Source: Sclerotinia nivalis
Taxonomy: Eukaryota > Ascomycota > Leotiomycetes > Helotiales > Sclerotiniaceae
Direction of reading: 5' to 3'
NCBI GenBank assembly: GCA_029531795.1
Contig: JAPEIS010000014.1
Location: 186,001-250,000 of the forward strand
DNA length: 64,000 bases
Part shown: piece after piece, positions 1-11,686 of the stretch
How positions within the stretch are numbered: position 1 is the stretch's first letter
Layout of the letters: each line of letters opens with the position of its first letter
The notes under the pieces: model-generated
Database searches by the model: none
What the model saw: only the letters and a program-made list of their open reading frames with translations
What the model was told of the DNA's origin: nothing
Position numbers and translations under genes: made by a program

Positions 1-270
1 CTTTACATCCCCGCCTGTCCACTCACCCCCATCAACGCCGAAGCACTCGCCCGCCAACGCGACACCTTCCTTGCCGGTGTTCCAGGCCCAGATTTCCCAG
101 GCGGAAAAGGTGAGAGTGAACATATTGGTCGACCAGGACTTGAGGAACTCGAGGCATGGACTGGTGAGGAGGGATTGAGAGCTATGGGATTGAGTAAATT
201 TATCGCAAGTGAGAAGGGAGCCGGTGTTGAAGATGCTGTCAAGATCGGAAATGAGTATTTGGGATTTTAG
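1..270 (+). CDS. DUF1479 family protein, C-terminal fragment
   Basis: Reading frame 1 is open from the first base to the TAG at 268-270 and gives the last 89 residues of a protein that begins outside the window. The segment starts LYIPACPLTPINAEALARQR and continues with the FLAGVPGPDFPGG and GESEHIGRPG motifs. I recognise these as the C-terminal signature of DUF1479 proteins, a YbiU-like group with a 2-oxoglutarate/Fe(II) oxygenase-type fold. The substrate is unknown for this family in fungi. No intron is visible in this piece. The antisense frames are also open but carry no recognisable motif. The family call rests on recalled motifs; the frame and stop are seen directly. Confidence 0.8.
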   Translation, partial: LYIPACPLTPINAEALARQRDTFLAGVPGPDFPGGKGESEHIGRPGLEELEAWTGEEGLRAMGLSKFIASEKGAGVEDAVKIGNEYLGF

Positions 271-2241
271 GGGATGTGGAGAGTTTGGTGGGTATTTTGA
301 TTTGAGATAGGGAGGGATAATGGTTATTAAATTGCTCGTGTGGCGGCTTCACTGTCGGAGGAAGCGAATTCAGTTTGCATTGATAGTCTGGGGAGTTATT
401 TGACAGCGAGCATAGCATGGCACGGACGGCGTAGGATTTCATTTTGCATTTTCAATTCTTTCAATTCTTTTTCTCGTTTGAGAAATTGAAGTGTCAGATC
501 ATGAGTTCACTGTCTACCAGTTTACTCAGTTTACTCAAATTACCACAGGGAAGGAACAAATTCGCATCTACGGTAAATTAGTAGGTAGAAAAGTACTAGG
601 TACATAACAATCAAAGCTTTATGAAAAAAAAGACACTAATAGATGGCCAAATGTCACTTTGGGACATGTGCTCGTGAATGATGTCGGATAGTCCAGAAAG
701 GGAATACTGGATGTTGATCTTGTGTCGGCGGGAGGGGCTTGGCGTGTGCGGATTACTGTTTATGGTAAGTGACCGCTTTTTTCGTGGAGAACTTAGGTAA
801 GGCATCGGTGACCTTATTTGATTTTTTCAAGGCGATAACATGTATATGCATATGGTTTTATGTGCTGATGATTACTGATACCGATACATTTATGAGATTT
901 TTTTCCTAGGTTATTTAGGAATTTGCTTTTCTCGATAGATACACAATCAGAAGTTTAATCCTGATGTCGGAATTCGGAATTAATATACGTTCTGAAGAAG
1001 TGCACCGGTGTATTGCGGTCGCATATCAAAATGTATTTATTGACATATCGATTGTAAGACTTACAATTGAGTGTATACTTCAACGAAACCAAAGCAGTGT
1101 TCATTCTCTCAATCATTTGGTCACTCTTTCCACTTTCACCTCAAGCCGGACCAAACAGTAAGGAAATAAAAAACGGGATTTGGAGTCCTCGATGTTCTGT
1201 TACGCTTCAGTAATTGTAGCTTTAACACCAAGTGTCACGTTGAATTCTCCGTAGCCGCTTCAAACCCTTTATCATTTAACTCAATTGCAGCATCTGGCGC
1301 AGTTTTCACGCCCGTATTATGACTCAATAATAACTTCATCGCAATGACCTGTTGTTTGAGAAGAGCAATATGGGGCCCAATATTTTTTGGGTTTTTCTCT
1401 ACGGCAGTAAGATTTACATCAATCTCCTCTCGCTGCTTTCATGTTTTAAACAGAACACTTAAATTGTGTTTGAGTTTCCGCATGATACTTCTATAGACCT
1501 GGATAGAAGGAATACCCCCTCCCAAAGTCACCCTCCAAACAGCAGACTGCAGTTCGATCCTGACTCCTTACATGAATTATTAGAGGAAACACCAATGAAT
1601 GAAGAGGAACATATCATAGTTGTCCTCCTTGCCACACGAGAGAGTGTATATTGACTGTTCGCAGAAATCAAATAATATTGAACGTTAACTTATGACGACG
1701 ATATATCCGTTTTTAGATTAAAGCGGGAGTATAGGTGGGATTGAGAGCAAGATTTCAAGAGAATCGTGGATACTTATTCAGAAGAAGAAGAAGGGATGTG
1801 TGATGAAATATCGCTAGATAAATCTGACTGGTTAAGATATTGGCCCATGCAATACTTTCAAATACAGGACACAGCAGTCTAAACGGCCTGGATGGTCATT
1901 TTCAAGCGTTAGAAAGAGATGTGAACGAGATTGTGTACTCCAGGTTGTAAATATGAAATGCTTTCACCCGGCAGTCCACGTCGATATAGACTATGAAACT
2001 GCAGCTCGAATAGAAACTCGCCTTCGCCTACTCATGAGTCGACTTCCTGTTAGAGTCTCAAGGCTAGGCTGCTGAATCCTTGTAGTAATAAGTCTACAAA
2101 CATTATTCCCTTATCAATCAAAAGACTATCAAGATCCGCGTCCGAAAATCTCATTTCTATCCATCTATATTAAGTTTTCGAAAAGACAGCGCCAAAGACT
2201 CCCCATTATTTCCACGTATACTCACTCCTATGCATACTCCT
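271..2241. other. Intergenic region, no supported gene
   Basis: About 2 kb between the DUF1479 end and the convergent CAP gene. The longest frames are about 60-67 codons and show no family motif. A frame at 1466-1654 (plus) is acidic and proline-rich but has no splice partners I can support. Nothing else is recognisable here. Confidence 0.5.
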
Positions 2242-4570
2242 TTAAATCAGACCAGCAACCACAACAATCAAGCTAATAATCACCACAAACAAAGATTGCT
2301 CCATTTTATCCGCCACGTTTGTAGAAGTTTGACCTACGCCAGTGGTAGTACTGGAATGGTGTCCCAGCATACTAGTTGTACTGGCCACAATTGATGATCC
2401 ATCACTTGTGGTGATTCCGTGGAGTAGTTGAGATACGATCCCGGAATTCACTGGTTGGATGTTGTTATACCATGCTTCGGTATCGCCGGTATTTCCTTGG
2501 GGATAATATTGGCAAAATGTGAATTGCCAAGGTAAGTCATTTGCAAATGTCGGTGCAGAGCCAGCAGCTGAATGAGATTTAGTGTTAGCAATTTTGCACA
2601 ATGCCGAAAACTTTAGAAATGACAGCCAGAAAGGGATTTCCATAAAATAATAATAACCTACGACAATTATTCCAGCCACATCCGACCTGCGTTGTTCCAT
2701 TCCATACCATTTGGGTGAAATCATCACTGGCAATACTACCGATAGGGAAACTCGGTAACTTTGGACCACCATACGCACTATAATATTCTACGGATTCCGC
2801 TCCCCAGGCATTGACAACGTCTAACACACCAGGGGCATCGCTCATACCACCTACGTCGATCGCCATGAAGCTAGTGGACCCAAGGTCTGGATCGGTCACA
2901 ATTAACTGTGATAGCTGAGCATTAGTATGAAGACATGGGGCGTAACGGTTATAAAAAGGAATAACATACCGTATCATTCCAATCACAGCAATGAACCCAG
3001 TCAGTACTCCAACCGGCTATAGTATCATTCCAAATAAGGTCGTCGTAGTTGAACAAACTTCGATACCAATTAATGCCCCACAGTATTTCGGCTTTAAATT
3101 GTGCGGGGGAGCTAAATCCTGTTTGCCATGGCTGAGCCTGTGTATTTAGTGTCGGCATGTTGAATTGACCAGATACGTAAGGAGTATATGTGACACTATC
3201 TGTAGATAATCCAGTGATATCATTTGTTGTAGTTTGGGAAGGTCGTGGTATGATTGTGGCGAATCTTTCTGCCGAAATGGGTATTACATTCAGATTTTCG
3301 ACTGCCGTTCCTGAGATGGATCTAGGCGTCAGAGTTTCAAGTATCGTTGAGCCTGGCAGTGGAGTTGCGGAGAAAGCCGATCCTGGACTTGATGACCGTG
3401 TGGTCAACATATCGGATTGCGGCATAGCAATCACGGGGCCACAGCTTAGAAGAAAAGAGATCAAGACAGAAGGATATGTAGTCATCGAACAAACGATCAT
3501 CAAGCTGATGATCATTGTGAACAAAGTCCCTGCAAAAGTACTTGCTATACTTGCGGTCTCAATACTAGATACCGCGGCAGTGGTAATGGTTGTGAGAGCA
3601 GTAGTGGACGAAGCCATGAAGGTGGTAGAAGGTATTTTTGTAGTGGTCGTTGTACTGACTGAATCGGTAAATAGAGAAGATCTTGGAAGTCCGTCGGAGA
3701 TTTTATCTAGGGTTTTCCACCCTAGCCCCCATACATTCCCCACCCATTGCGGATCGTCATACGAAAGTCCATCTGGATTTCCTGGTGGGTAGTATTGACA
3801 TATCACATATTGCCAAGGTTTGTTGTTTGTATATGTAGGCGAGGCTCCTTTGGCTGAAATAGTTAAGCATTAGACTCCTGATTCAACTCAACATTTGCGA
3901 AAGATCCAAAGGTTCCTAGTTCCCATCTGAAAACTCTTCAGTGGAGGAATATATTAAAAAGCAGGAAGGGGAAGCGTATGTGAGGAAAGGAAAACTTACG
4001 ACAATTGTTCCAGGCACAGCCAAATTGTGTGGTATCCTTCCAAACCATCTGTGTAAAATCAGCCGAAATATTCTTTTTGTTTCTCCAGAACATAAAAGCT
4101 TTGGATCCCCAAATGTGGATGATATCAAAAGCACCAATTTCTTGTACACTTTTATATCTTGTGTGCCCATTGTCCGGGGATCCCTACCATGGTAGAATGT
4201 TAGCTTTCACGTTGAAGAGTTGGGGCAAGTCGCTAGTTATAAGTATTGGATATGAGAAATAATATCTTACAGATGCCCAGTAAAGACACTGTGCAACCCA
4301 AGCTTCACTGTCAGCAGCGAGACTTTCATCCCAAACAATTGCTGTAGCATCAAATTTATTTCTGTACCAGTTTACACCTTTAAGCATCAAGGTTTTAAAT
4401 TGCGGAGGTGAGCTAAACCCAGTCTCCGTTGGAGGAGCCTGAGTATTGAATGTGGGTGTAATGGTTGGCTTAGACACCTCTTCGATATGTTGAGTTATTG
4501 TAAGGGAAGCAGAAATGCCCACTTGAGATGTTGCATCGGCGAAACCAAAAGCCAGAAGGAGAAAAACCAT
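2242..4570 (-). CDS. Two-unit CAP (SCP/PR-1-like) secreted protein
   Basis: CAP-superfamily protein, probably secreted or surface-attached; fungal CAP proteins (Pry type) bind sterols and lipids, but the function here is inferred. Exons on the minus strand are 4570-4271, 4183-4000, 3853-2970, 2905-2662 and 2567-2242. All phases agree and give 645 residues. The start chosen opens a signal-like peptide (MVFLLLAFGFADA). Each CAP unit has a GFSSP-QFK-NWYR start, a DFTQMVW box, a GCxWNNC motif and a CQYYPxGN motif. The unit junction lies in one uninterrupted exon: an S/T-rich tail and hydrophobic stretch (TLFTMIISLMIVCS) run straight into a second signal-like peptide (MTTYPSVLISFLLSCGPVIA). The protein ends in another hydrophobic tail (SLFVVIISLIVVVAGLI), which could be a GPI signal. 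The His of the usual HFTQ box is Asp in both units, so the canonical CAP tetrad is absent. The same frame continues upstream into a third, broken unit. Confidence 0.7.
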
Positions 4571-5840
4571 AAGCGAAGGATATATAGTGACTAAACCAAT
4601 GACAAGAGCTGAGGTGACAATCACTTCAAACAGACTGTAATGGAGCTTGTTGGCCACACTCTTGCTATCCACTCCAGTAGCAGCGGAAGAACTACTAGTT
4701 ATACTACTAGTACTACTTGTGCCAGTTGAACTGCTCAGTCCAAAACCATCAACAGCAACAACGCCTCCTCCCAAAGTTCCAGATTCTAACTCTCCCACAT
4801 TGTCTCTCCAGTCTTCGGAAGTTCCTTGATTGCCTTTGGGATAGTATTGACATAATAAAAATAGTGCAACTTCAGTTGAAGCTGGGGGAGAGGGGTCTGG
4901 TGATGATCCGGGTGCTAGCACATAAATTTGACGTTAGCGTTTTCGCTCTTGCTCTTCAAAGGACTATGAAACTAGAGTGTCAAGTGACACCGAATATCTT
5001 AATCTTTAATAGTGTGTTGGAAGTATAGAGGAGTACTCCCGGCAATTATTCCAAGCATCCAACTTGTGTTGTACTCTTCTATACTATTTGAGTAAATTGT
5101 TTTGTAGAATTAGTCAATCCTGGATCTGACCAATCATAGAACTGACGTTCCAATCCCAAGTAGTTTATGACCCCAAAGACACTTGTTGGTATAACAGATA
5201 CAAATGATTTGCCTATGCCTGGAGTTGACTGTGGTCCCGAGAATAAGTACAACGATCAACATGTAAAGTAACCACAATAATGGAATGCTTCAAACTAGGA
5301 AGTATAACATACCTCAAGTTCCCAAACACATCTCGCCACCCAGTCAGAACTGGCATCAGCCAAAGTATTATTCCAGACTAGCGGCTCTGCACCATGCGCA
5401 GCTCTGTACCAATTCTGAGCTTGAAGGATCTGAATCTTGAACTGCCCTGGAGTGCTAAATCCCGTTTCCTTTGGTAAAGCTTGTGTACTTAGAGGCGGTG
5501 CTGAAATTTGGGCTTCAGTGGGGCTGGACGTGGTTGAAGTTGCTTTGGAGTCATTTTCACTAAGACTGCGTAATGTTGCTGTCAAGAAAAATGGAAGGAA
5601 ATTTTCTGTTGTGGATGGAGAACTGGTATCAATCAGGATCGGAAGTACAGTTTCTGGTGGGTTTGGAGTTGGAATGTGAGTTTCATCTAATTCTGATAAG
5701 GTTGTGAGGGTTACCGGCACCAAGGTATCAACGTCCATTGACTTTGCTGCCTCATTGCTCATCCAAGCAATTGCAAAGTCAGAGCACAAAAGAACAGAGA
5801 TGAAGTTCGAGAGAAACATGATGACTGCCAATCGTATCAT
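4571..5840 (-). pseudogene. First CAP unit of the tandem array, disrupted
   Basis: The ATG at 5840-5838 opens a signal peptide (MIRLAVIMFLSNFISVLLCS) and exon 5840-5313 carries the CAP N-terminus (NWYRAAHGAEPLVWNNTLAD). A second exon near 5223-5040 reads through YDWSDPGL and KQFTQIV, then meets TAG (5081-5079) where CAP proteins have the Trp of the FTQxVW box. A few codons later the GCxWNNC motif is out of frame by 2 nt (about 5052-5058). The donor expected after NNC is also lost: C-GGGAGT replaces C-GTAAG. The last exon (about 4918 downward) restores CQYYPKGN and runs without a stop into the next unit. Exon layout matches the two downstream units, so this is a decayed copy of the same module. 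A sequencing error cannot explain all three lesions easily. Confidence 0.7.
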
Positions 5841-6410
5841 GCAGTATTGTTGTTTGAAAAGATTTGCAGAGAAATCGCTGGCCCAGATCTTTCAAAGTGA
5901 AAAATTAATCGAAAGTTAAGATCCTGAATGTAAAACCAATTGAATGAAATAACTTGATCTATAACCAAAAAAAAATTTACTATGAAGAACTCTCTCTCTT
6001 TATGAAGATACCTTGAGTTTAACACAGAAAGATGTTGTTGTGCGAGGTTTTGTATTTCTTCGAAAACTTAATTTCAACTACTTTTCCTTAGCTCCAATTT
6101 TTGAAGCGTGAATATACTCTCATCCGGAAAACCTTTTCACACCACACATACAGCAGTGTCTTTAATCTCATCATGGCTAGCCTCTCAATAGAACTGAAGC
6201 CCCGAGCCTTGTCTATTTCAATGTTGTGAGGTATTTTCCCTATAGCTTATTCAATTCTAATTTCTTCAGCTTAGGATCAACAAGGCTGGTTTATACTCAC
6301 TCACATATTGACCGGTCAACGCTGGCTGAAATATTCCGATTCATTTGATTCATCAGATAACAAGTATACATGTCATTTACAATTCCCGCTCCCAATCCAA
6401 GAGCCCGCTT
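5841..6410. other. Intergenic region between CAP array and LYS4
   Basis: About 570 bases. This holds the 5' flank of the CAP array and the 3' flank of the homoaconitase gene, which end facing each other's opposite sides on the same strand. No gene, RNA or repeat is recognised. Confidence 0.5.
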
Positions 6411-9041
6411 TTAATTTTTCCCGATCTCTGCCTTTACCCATTTCTCTAGACCTCCTCTAGCAATGATCTCTTGCACATTGGGTGGTAATTCTCCAACCTT
6501 TTGGCTCCACTTCTCTCCGTCCTCGCCTTCCTGTATCTCTACCTTGCTTCGTCTCACATCCCATACAAACTTCCATCCTGTTCTTCTGGTCAGGATCTTC
6601 TCTCCTTGTGGTACAGCTTGTTCAGCTGGCTTTGGTGAGTCAAGACTGTCGCTGTTTTCACTTAGCTCAGTGACTTCTTTCTTCGGCACCGGTGCAGAAG
6701 CAGCAAAGTGCTCCCTCAATCTTTGTACCAGTCTTGGAACTTCTACTCCCATCAGAGCGTTGTTAATACTATTTCTGGAGAAAATATTTCCAAAGCTTCC
6801 AGCAACTACCATAGGGATCTTCTTAGCGAGGATCGCAGTAGCAGCCTGCTCCCTTGAGCTACCGCATCCGAAATTGAAACCGGAGACGAGAATATCGCCT
6901 TCACGAGCGATTGTGCGGAATTCCTTATCGTAATTCTCCATGCACACTTCGGCCATTTTTTCAACAGAGACACCATCTTGGTAGGTATATTTTCCTGGAT
7001 AGATGGCATCTGTGTTGACGTTATCGGCATCGCAGAAAACAATTTCGCCCTCAACCTTCTCCGGGAAACCAGGGAGGATCTCAGTCAATGTTTCGGTGTC
7101 GGTTTCGTCGGATTTTGAGGAAGTGCCGAAAAGGCTAGACTCAGCTCCGTCGACAATCGACTCTGCTTGTGAGATAAGTTTCTCAAGTGCTTCCTCAATG
7201 CTGATGGCTTTGTCTTCTTCAACATTTCCATTACCTTCACCGAGAACGACCTTGTTCACCCCAACGGGTGGCTCGTACCATCCAGGACCGGAGATATAGC
7301 CGCTGAGAGCACTGGCGGCGACAACCTCGGGACTTGCCAAATATGCCTTGGCGTCAGTGGATCCCATGCGTCCTTTGAAGTTTCGGTTACTTGCACTAAT
7401 ACCAACCTCACCTGGCTCTAGCAATCCAGTACCGAGACCAATACAAGGACCACATCCTGATGGTAAGGGTTGTGCACCAGCTGCGAGAAGTGCTTGCCAG
7501 TCACCTGCCTCTTCGGCAGCCTCTTGCTCAGGGATGGAAGCAGCAGCGATATAGAAATTGACACCTTCGGCAATTTTAGGAATAGTTTTATCAGGAGAAG
7601 ACTCAGCAGCGTCCTTGAAAACCTTCGCAGCAGCCGCGAGATCAGAAGCACGGGAATTGGTGCATGAAACGAGGTATGCCTTGTTGAGCTTGATCTTTTG
7701 GGCTTCCAAATCGCGGATAGGTGTGGCAATTTTGACACTGTTAGGACCAGCCACGTAAGGAGACAGAGTTGAAAGATTGAGGTATAAAGATTTAGCATAG
7801 GTAGCTCCCTTATCTGCTACAAGCTGATTTTGGACGAGATCATCGATACGAGCATGGGTAAACCGGGGTTCCTTGCCATTTTTGGGGGCAAACATTGCAC
7901 TTGTGGTAGCCTTATATCTTAACCAGGACTCGAGGACTGAATCGATTGGAAACAATCCTGATAAAGCACCCCATTCAGTTGTCATGTTTGCGATAGTAAG
8001 TCTGTTATCGACAGAGAGACTGCGCATCGTTTGCTCCGATCCCGTGAATTCAATGGCATGGTTGAGGACGTCGTCGCTGTTGAATAAGCCGCAAAGTGCA
8101 ACGATGACATCTTTCCCTGTAACTCCAATCGGTAACACTCCAGTGAGGGTTACTTTGGCGATTGGTGGAATCTGCCACCATGTTCGACCTGTTGCCCAGA
8201 TACTTGCCGCATCCGTTCGAACCATAGGCGTACCCAAGCATCCAATACCTCCATACATGTTACTATGACTGTCTGAAGCGACAGTGACAGTTCCAGGCCA
8301 AGCATATCCTTCCTCTACCATGATCTGATGTCCAATTCCTCGTCCTGCGGGGTAAAAGTCCACCCCTTGTTGCCGTGCAAATTCCTCAATTTGTTTGTAT
8401 TTCTTGAGGTTCGTTTCGCTTTTGTTTTGTACATCGTGGTCGAGGGTGCAAACTATTTGATTCGTATTGTGGATTTTAGTTGCGCCAATGGACATGAATT
8501 TGGTTGCGACAGGCCAAGAATTGCTAGGTAATGTTAGAATCATGAGTACACCTTTGGAGGTATTGACTCACTCATGGGTCATGCAGTAATGCGGGGACAG
8601 GGTAACATAATCTGTACATATCCAGTCAGTACGTTTTTCCAAACAGCTACTCCAATAGCGAATGCAAATTCGAAAGCCGCAGGCCTCCTAGGTTTCCTGT
8701 TATAAAATGGTAATTCCATACCTCCAGACTTCACAAACTTATCCTTTGCAAGTCCAAGGGAATATCGTTGAACGATTTTCTCTGTGAGGGTCTGCGCAAC
8801 CCGAGGTGTGGTTTTCAGGGAGGATAAAATGGCCGAAGAAGCTGGATCTTCTGTCTGCGAGTGGAACACATCTTGCCAACGTCTCGCCGTCGCAGTATAT
8901 GCACGATAACCCCCGCGGAGAGCTCCCAATTCGTGTAGAGGACGGGAAGCCCTAACTCGCAGGCCCTTGGGACCAATTCTCTAACAGAAACATCGTCAGC
9001 CAAAGCAACTTTGGATTAGATATGATACTTACCAGTAACAT
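6411..9041 (-). CDS. LYS4: Homoaconitase, mitochondrial
   Basis: Catalyses homocitrate/homoisocitrate interconversion via homoaconitate in the alpha-aminoadipate pathway of lysine synthesis; a mitochondrial 4Fe-4S enzyme. Exons on the minus strand are 9041-9033, 8980-8722, 8611-8572 and 8523-6411. All junction phases agree and give 806 residues. The first exon encodes only Met-Leu-Leu. The N-terminus ([17 protein letters not shown]) is basic, like a mitochondrial presequence. Aconitase-family signatures are present: [10 protein letters not shown] with the first cluster Cys near residue 390, and [10 protein letters not shown] with the other two near 460 and 463. The C-terminal swivel domain contains [14 protein letters not shown]. 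Length is in the usual range for fungal homoaconitases. The serine- and proline-rich insert before the C-terminal end ([14 protein letters not shown]) is a typical variable region. No lesion was seen. Confidence 0.95.
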
Positions 9042-9736
9042 AGCTCAAGGGTTCATTGATTTCTTTTTGGAATTCAATAAATTCAGAACTACTCTCCAGA
9101 TTTTATCGGATAACCACCAGAATCCGCCGATAACCTATCAAAGTCGAGGAATCAAAAGCGGTCACAAACATTCTGCCACGCTAACACTAATCGGATTTAT
9201 GGGTGTGTCCTGAATCGGCGTTGATGTGATTGGCGGAGCTACACCATTCAGATTTCAACATGCGGCAAGCGACGTATATAAAACCGATCGAAAAGTAGCT
9301 TCATAAATCTCTACTGTATGATGACAGCGCCAGGGCTTTTTATCTCAAATTGACTACTTTTGCTGAGAATCGACTTCTATAAAGACTCTTGGAGGCTGGA
9401 ATGGGAATCACTGCATTTGGATGGTGTTTCGGGACGCAAAATGACCCCCCTTTGAAGTTGACATGAAAAATTAGTTCCAAGGATTCCATTTGCTGTCAAC
9501 CACGAAGCCCATTGATGTGAGACTAACGAACGGCTTTGCATCTTTAAAAGCTGTGATGATGTCAATTTCTTGCTGCAATTTACCATGTTTTATCCGTCAT
9601 GGTTCTGGACCTAGCTCTTCCCAGACCTCGACCTCGAGCATTACCTGGGGCTTTTATCTAGGTAGAATTTCATCTTAAAGCAAGTGCAATAAAGATAGAA
9701 TTTCTTCCGTAGTTCCCTCGTCTTCTCTAAACTCAA
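9042..9736. other. Divergent intergenic region upstream of LYS4
   Basis: About 700 bases between the divergent LYS4 gene and the membrane-protein locus. It should contain both promoters. I see no clear regulatory motif that I can defend, and no gene. A minus-strand frame at 9377-9586 shows no recognisable motif. Confidence 0.5.
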
Positions 9737-9880
9737 ATGAAGTCACTGGATATCATCAAGCTTGTTCCTTCCTATATTGATGATGCCGTCATCCTCGTTC
9801 GCTATGCCAGTTCAATTTTTGTCTCCGGCCTCTATGGGCTTGAAAACCATTGGAAATTTACATCAAAGCCAGAATTATGA
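9737..9880 (+). other. Upstream ORF (47 codons) overlapping the next start
   Basis: ATG at 9737 opens a 47-codon frame (MKSLDIIKLVPSYIDDAVIL and on) that ends with TGA at 9878-9880. The TGA overlaps the ATG of the membrane-protein gene at 9877-9879 in an ATGA arrangement. This is either a translated uORF acting by termination-reinitiation or chance. No family is recognised. The geometry is seen directly; any role is inference. Confidence 0.4.
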
Positions 9881-11501
9881 GTGCCACCGAATGTTCCAAT
9901 TTTCCAAATGACTGCGGTCCACTTTCAGCTGACATTGAAATCGAAGGAGTTGGCGTATGCTTCCCTCGAGATATTCAGGCTTCCAGCTTTTCCATATCAA
10001 CAATATGACTGACTTTTGGTCAAGGTTTACATCTCATTCCTCGCCACAGCGCTATTAACCCTCTTGGCCGCCGTTTTACGTCTCCCATGCCAACTTGCAC
10101 TTCATTCCCACGAATATGCGGAACACGTGGAACCTGAGTATCATGATTTCGATCACAAGTCAGACAAGGCTACAGCTGCGAAACTTTACCATGTGGGCAA
10201 GGAAAGGGTGCGATTTTACAGACGATGGATTCTACTCCGCTATTCCAAGAAGCCAAATCTTCCCAGATACAGGTTACTGAATGTTGCCTTGACCCTTCTT
10301 ATTCTCTCACTTGCGGACCAACAACTAGTGATAAGTTCGGCTGTTATGATTGCCGGTCTCTAAAATTTTGATACAATCAGTGCCTATCATTACAACATTA
10401 TCGTGTATCTAGCTTGGTTTTCAAGCTTTACACACACCGTTGCTCTCGTTTCCATGAGCGATCATTTTTTACAAAACCACATTTTGGCTGGACTTAGATT
10501 CTGTGGGTACATCGGCAACTTTCTACTTTTCATCGCGGCACAATCCCGAGCAAGAAGCTTTGGGAACACATCCGGTCTTTTTAGATCTTTTAACAGCGAG
10601 AAGATAAATGGAGAAGCAGCAGCTTGCCTAGCGAAGTGTGCGGCGGCCGTTCCATATACAGGCTACGAACATCCGCTTCGAATAGCCATCATGACGTTAC
10701 TCTTCTTCCAAGCATTTCTGCAATGCATTCCACAGTGCATCCGGAATGGTTTCAGTCTCTCGCTTTACAGCCGGTGTTTGCAAATCCTTCGTATCACTAA
10801 ACGAGAGAGATTGTGTCTATGGCTAGCATATGTTTTCCAGGGGTTTATCGTATCGTTTTGGGTATTGCCCATTCTTCCAATAGTACTCGCATTGATATTT
10901 GGCGTTAACCACGCACTTGCAATGAGAGATAAGTCGCGATATCCGGGTTTGGAAATCACGGAAGACTTCATCGCACAGCAGAATGCTTGGACATTTGGAC
11001 AATTTGTTGCCTGTATCCTCTTAGTTTTACCCGTGATTTCTGCACTTGAAGGTTATTTAAGTAAGTTTTCGACCATCTAATCTTACATTCTTCAGCAGAA
11101 CGAAGACTAACATTCAAACAGACGAGCGAGAAAAAATCAGCAACGAGAACCAAGCAACAGGTCTCCCAAGCCACAATTCCCAATGGAGACATCGTGTAAA
11201 CATGCTACTAAAATTCACACATCTCGGCAAACCACCTAGTACAAACAATCAAGGACTCCGTAGTCGAATAACCAGTTGGGCAGATAATAATAGTGTGGAT
11301 CATCCCGTATGTAGCGAAAGGGAAAGACCTAGCACTCATCAAATGCCTTCCGTGCAAGATTCGAGATTATCACAACCTCGTGAACGACAAATGTCACAAC
11401 CCCTTCCTCTAAGACTATTTACCAGTGAGTCTGGTGAACCGATCCTTCTTCCTTACAGCAAATATGCTTCGCCAGGGTTGGGAAGTGTCAAAAGGCCATA
11501 A
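9877..11501 (+). pseudogene. Fungal multipass membrane protein with one in-frame stop
   Basis: Unnamed fungal membrane-protein family. I recognise the style (an N-terminal CGPLSADIEIEGVGV segment, then several TM helices and a polar C-terminal tail) but no function. Exons are 9877-9954, 10025-11060 and 11122-11501; introns carry CTGAC and GACTAAC branch sites and the phases agree. The frame is open throughout except for TAA at 10361-10363. The codons on both sides are well conserved in style: VMIAGL precedes it and NFDTISAYHYNIIVYLAWFS follows. A CAA-to-TAA change is the simplest origin. No intron can remove the stop, because the only GT-AG pair around it would be 25 nt. Hydrophobic helices include ISFLATALLTLLAAVL, ILSLADQQLVISSAVMIAGL and GQFVACILLVLPVISAL. 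The protein is truncated near residue 138 unless the stop is read through, edited or an assembly error. Confidence 0.65.
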
Positions 11502-11686
11502 AATAGTGTCTATATTGAGTTGTATGTTTCTTAATATGAGATATCTTGTTAGAAGGATATTACTGTTAGTTGGTTGACCATGGAGAGCAGCGCATTAGCG
11601 TATGATCATCATCACTTAATATCACTCATTACCATGTTAGCATCAGTACAGATGAATAGCTAGTAGAATTGGATGGTTGTATCTAT

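Noticed and set aside
1466..1654. 62-codon acidic frame upstream of the CAP array
   Set aside because: No homology recognised and no consistent intron-exon structure.
3190..3792. 200-codon plus-strand frame opposite the CAP array
   Set aside because: It is antisense to a well-supported CAP exon and shows no motif of its own.
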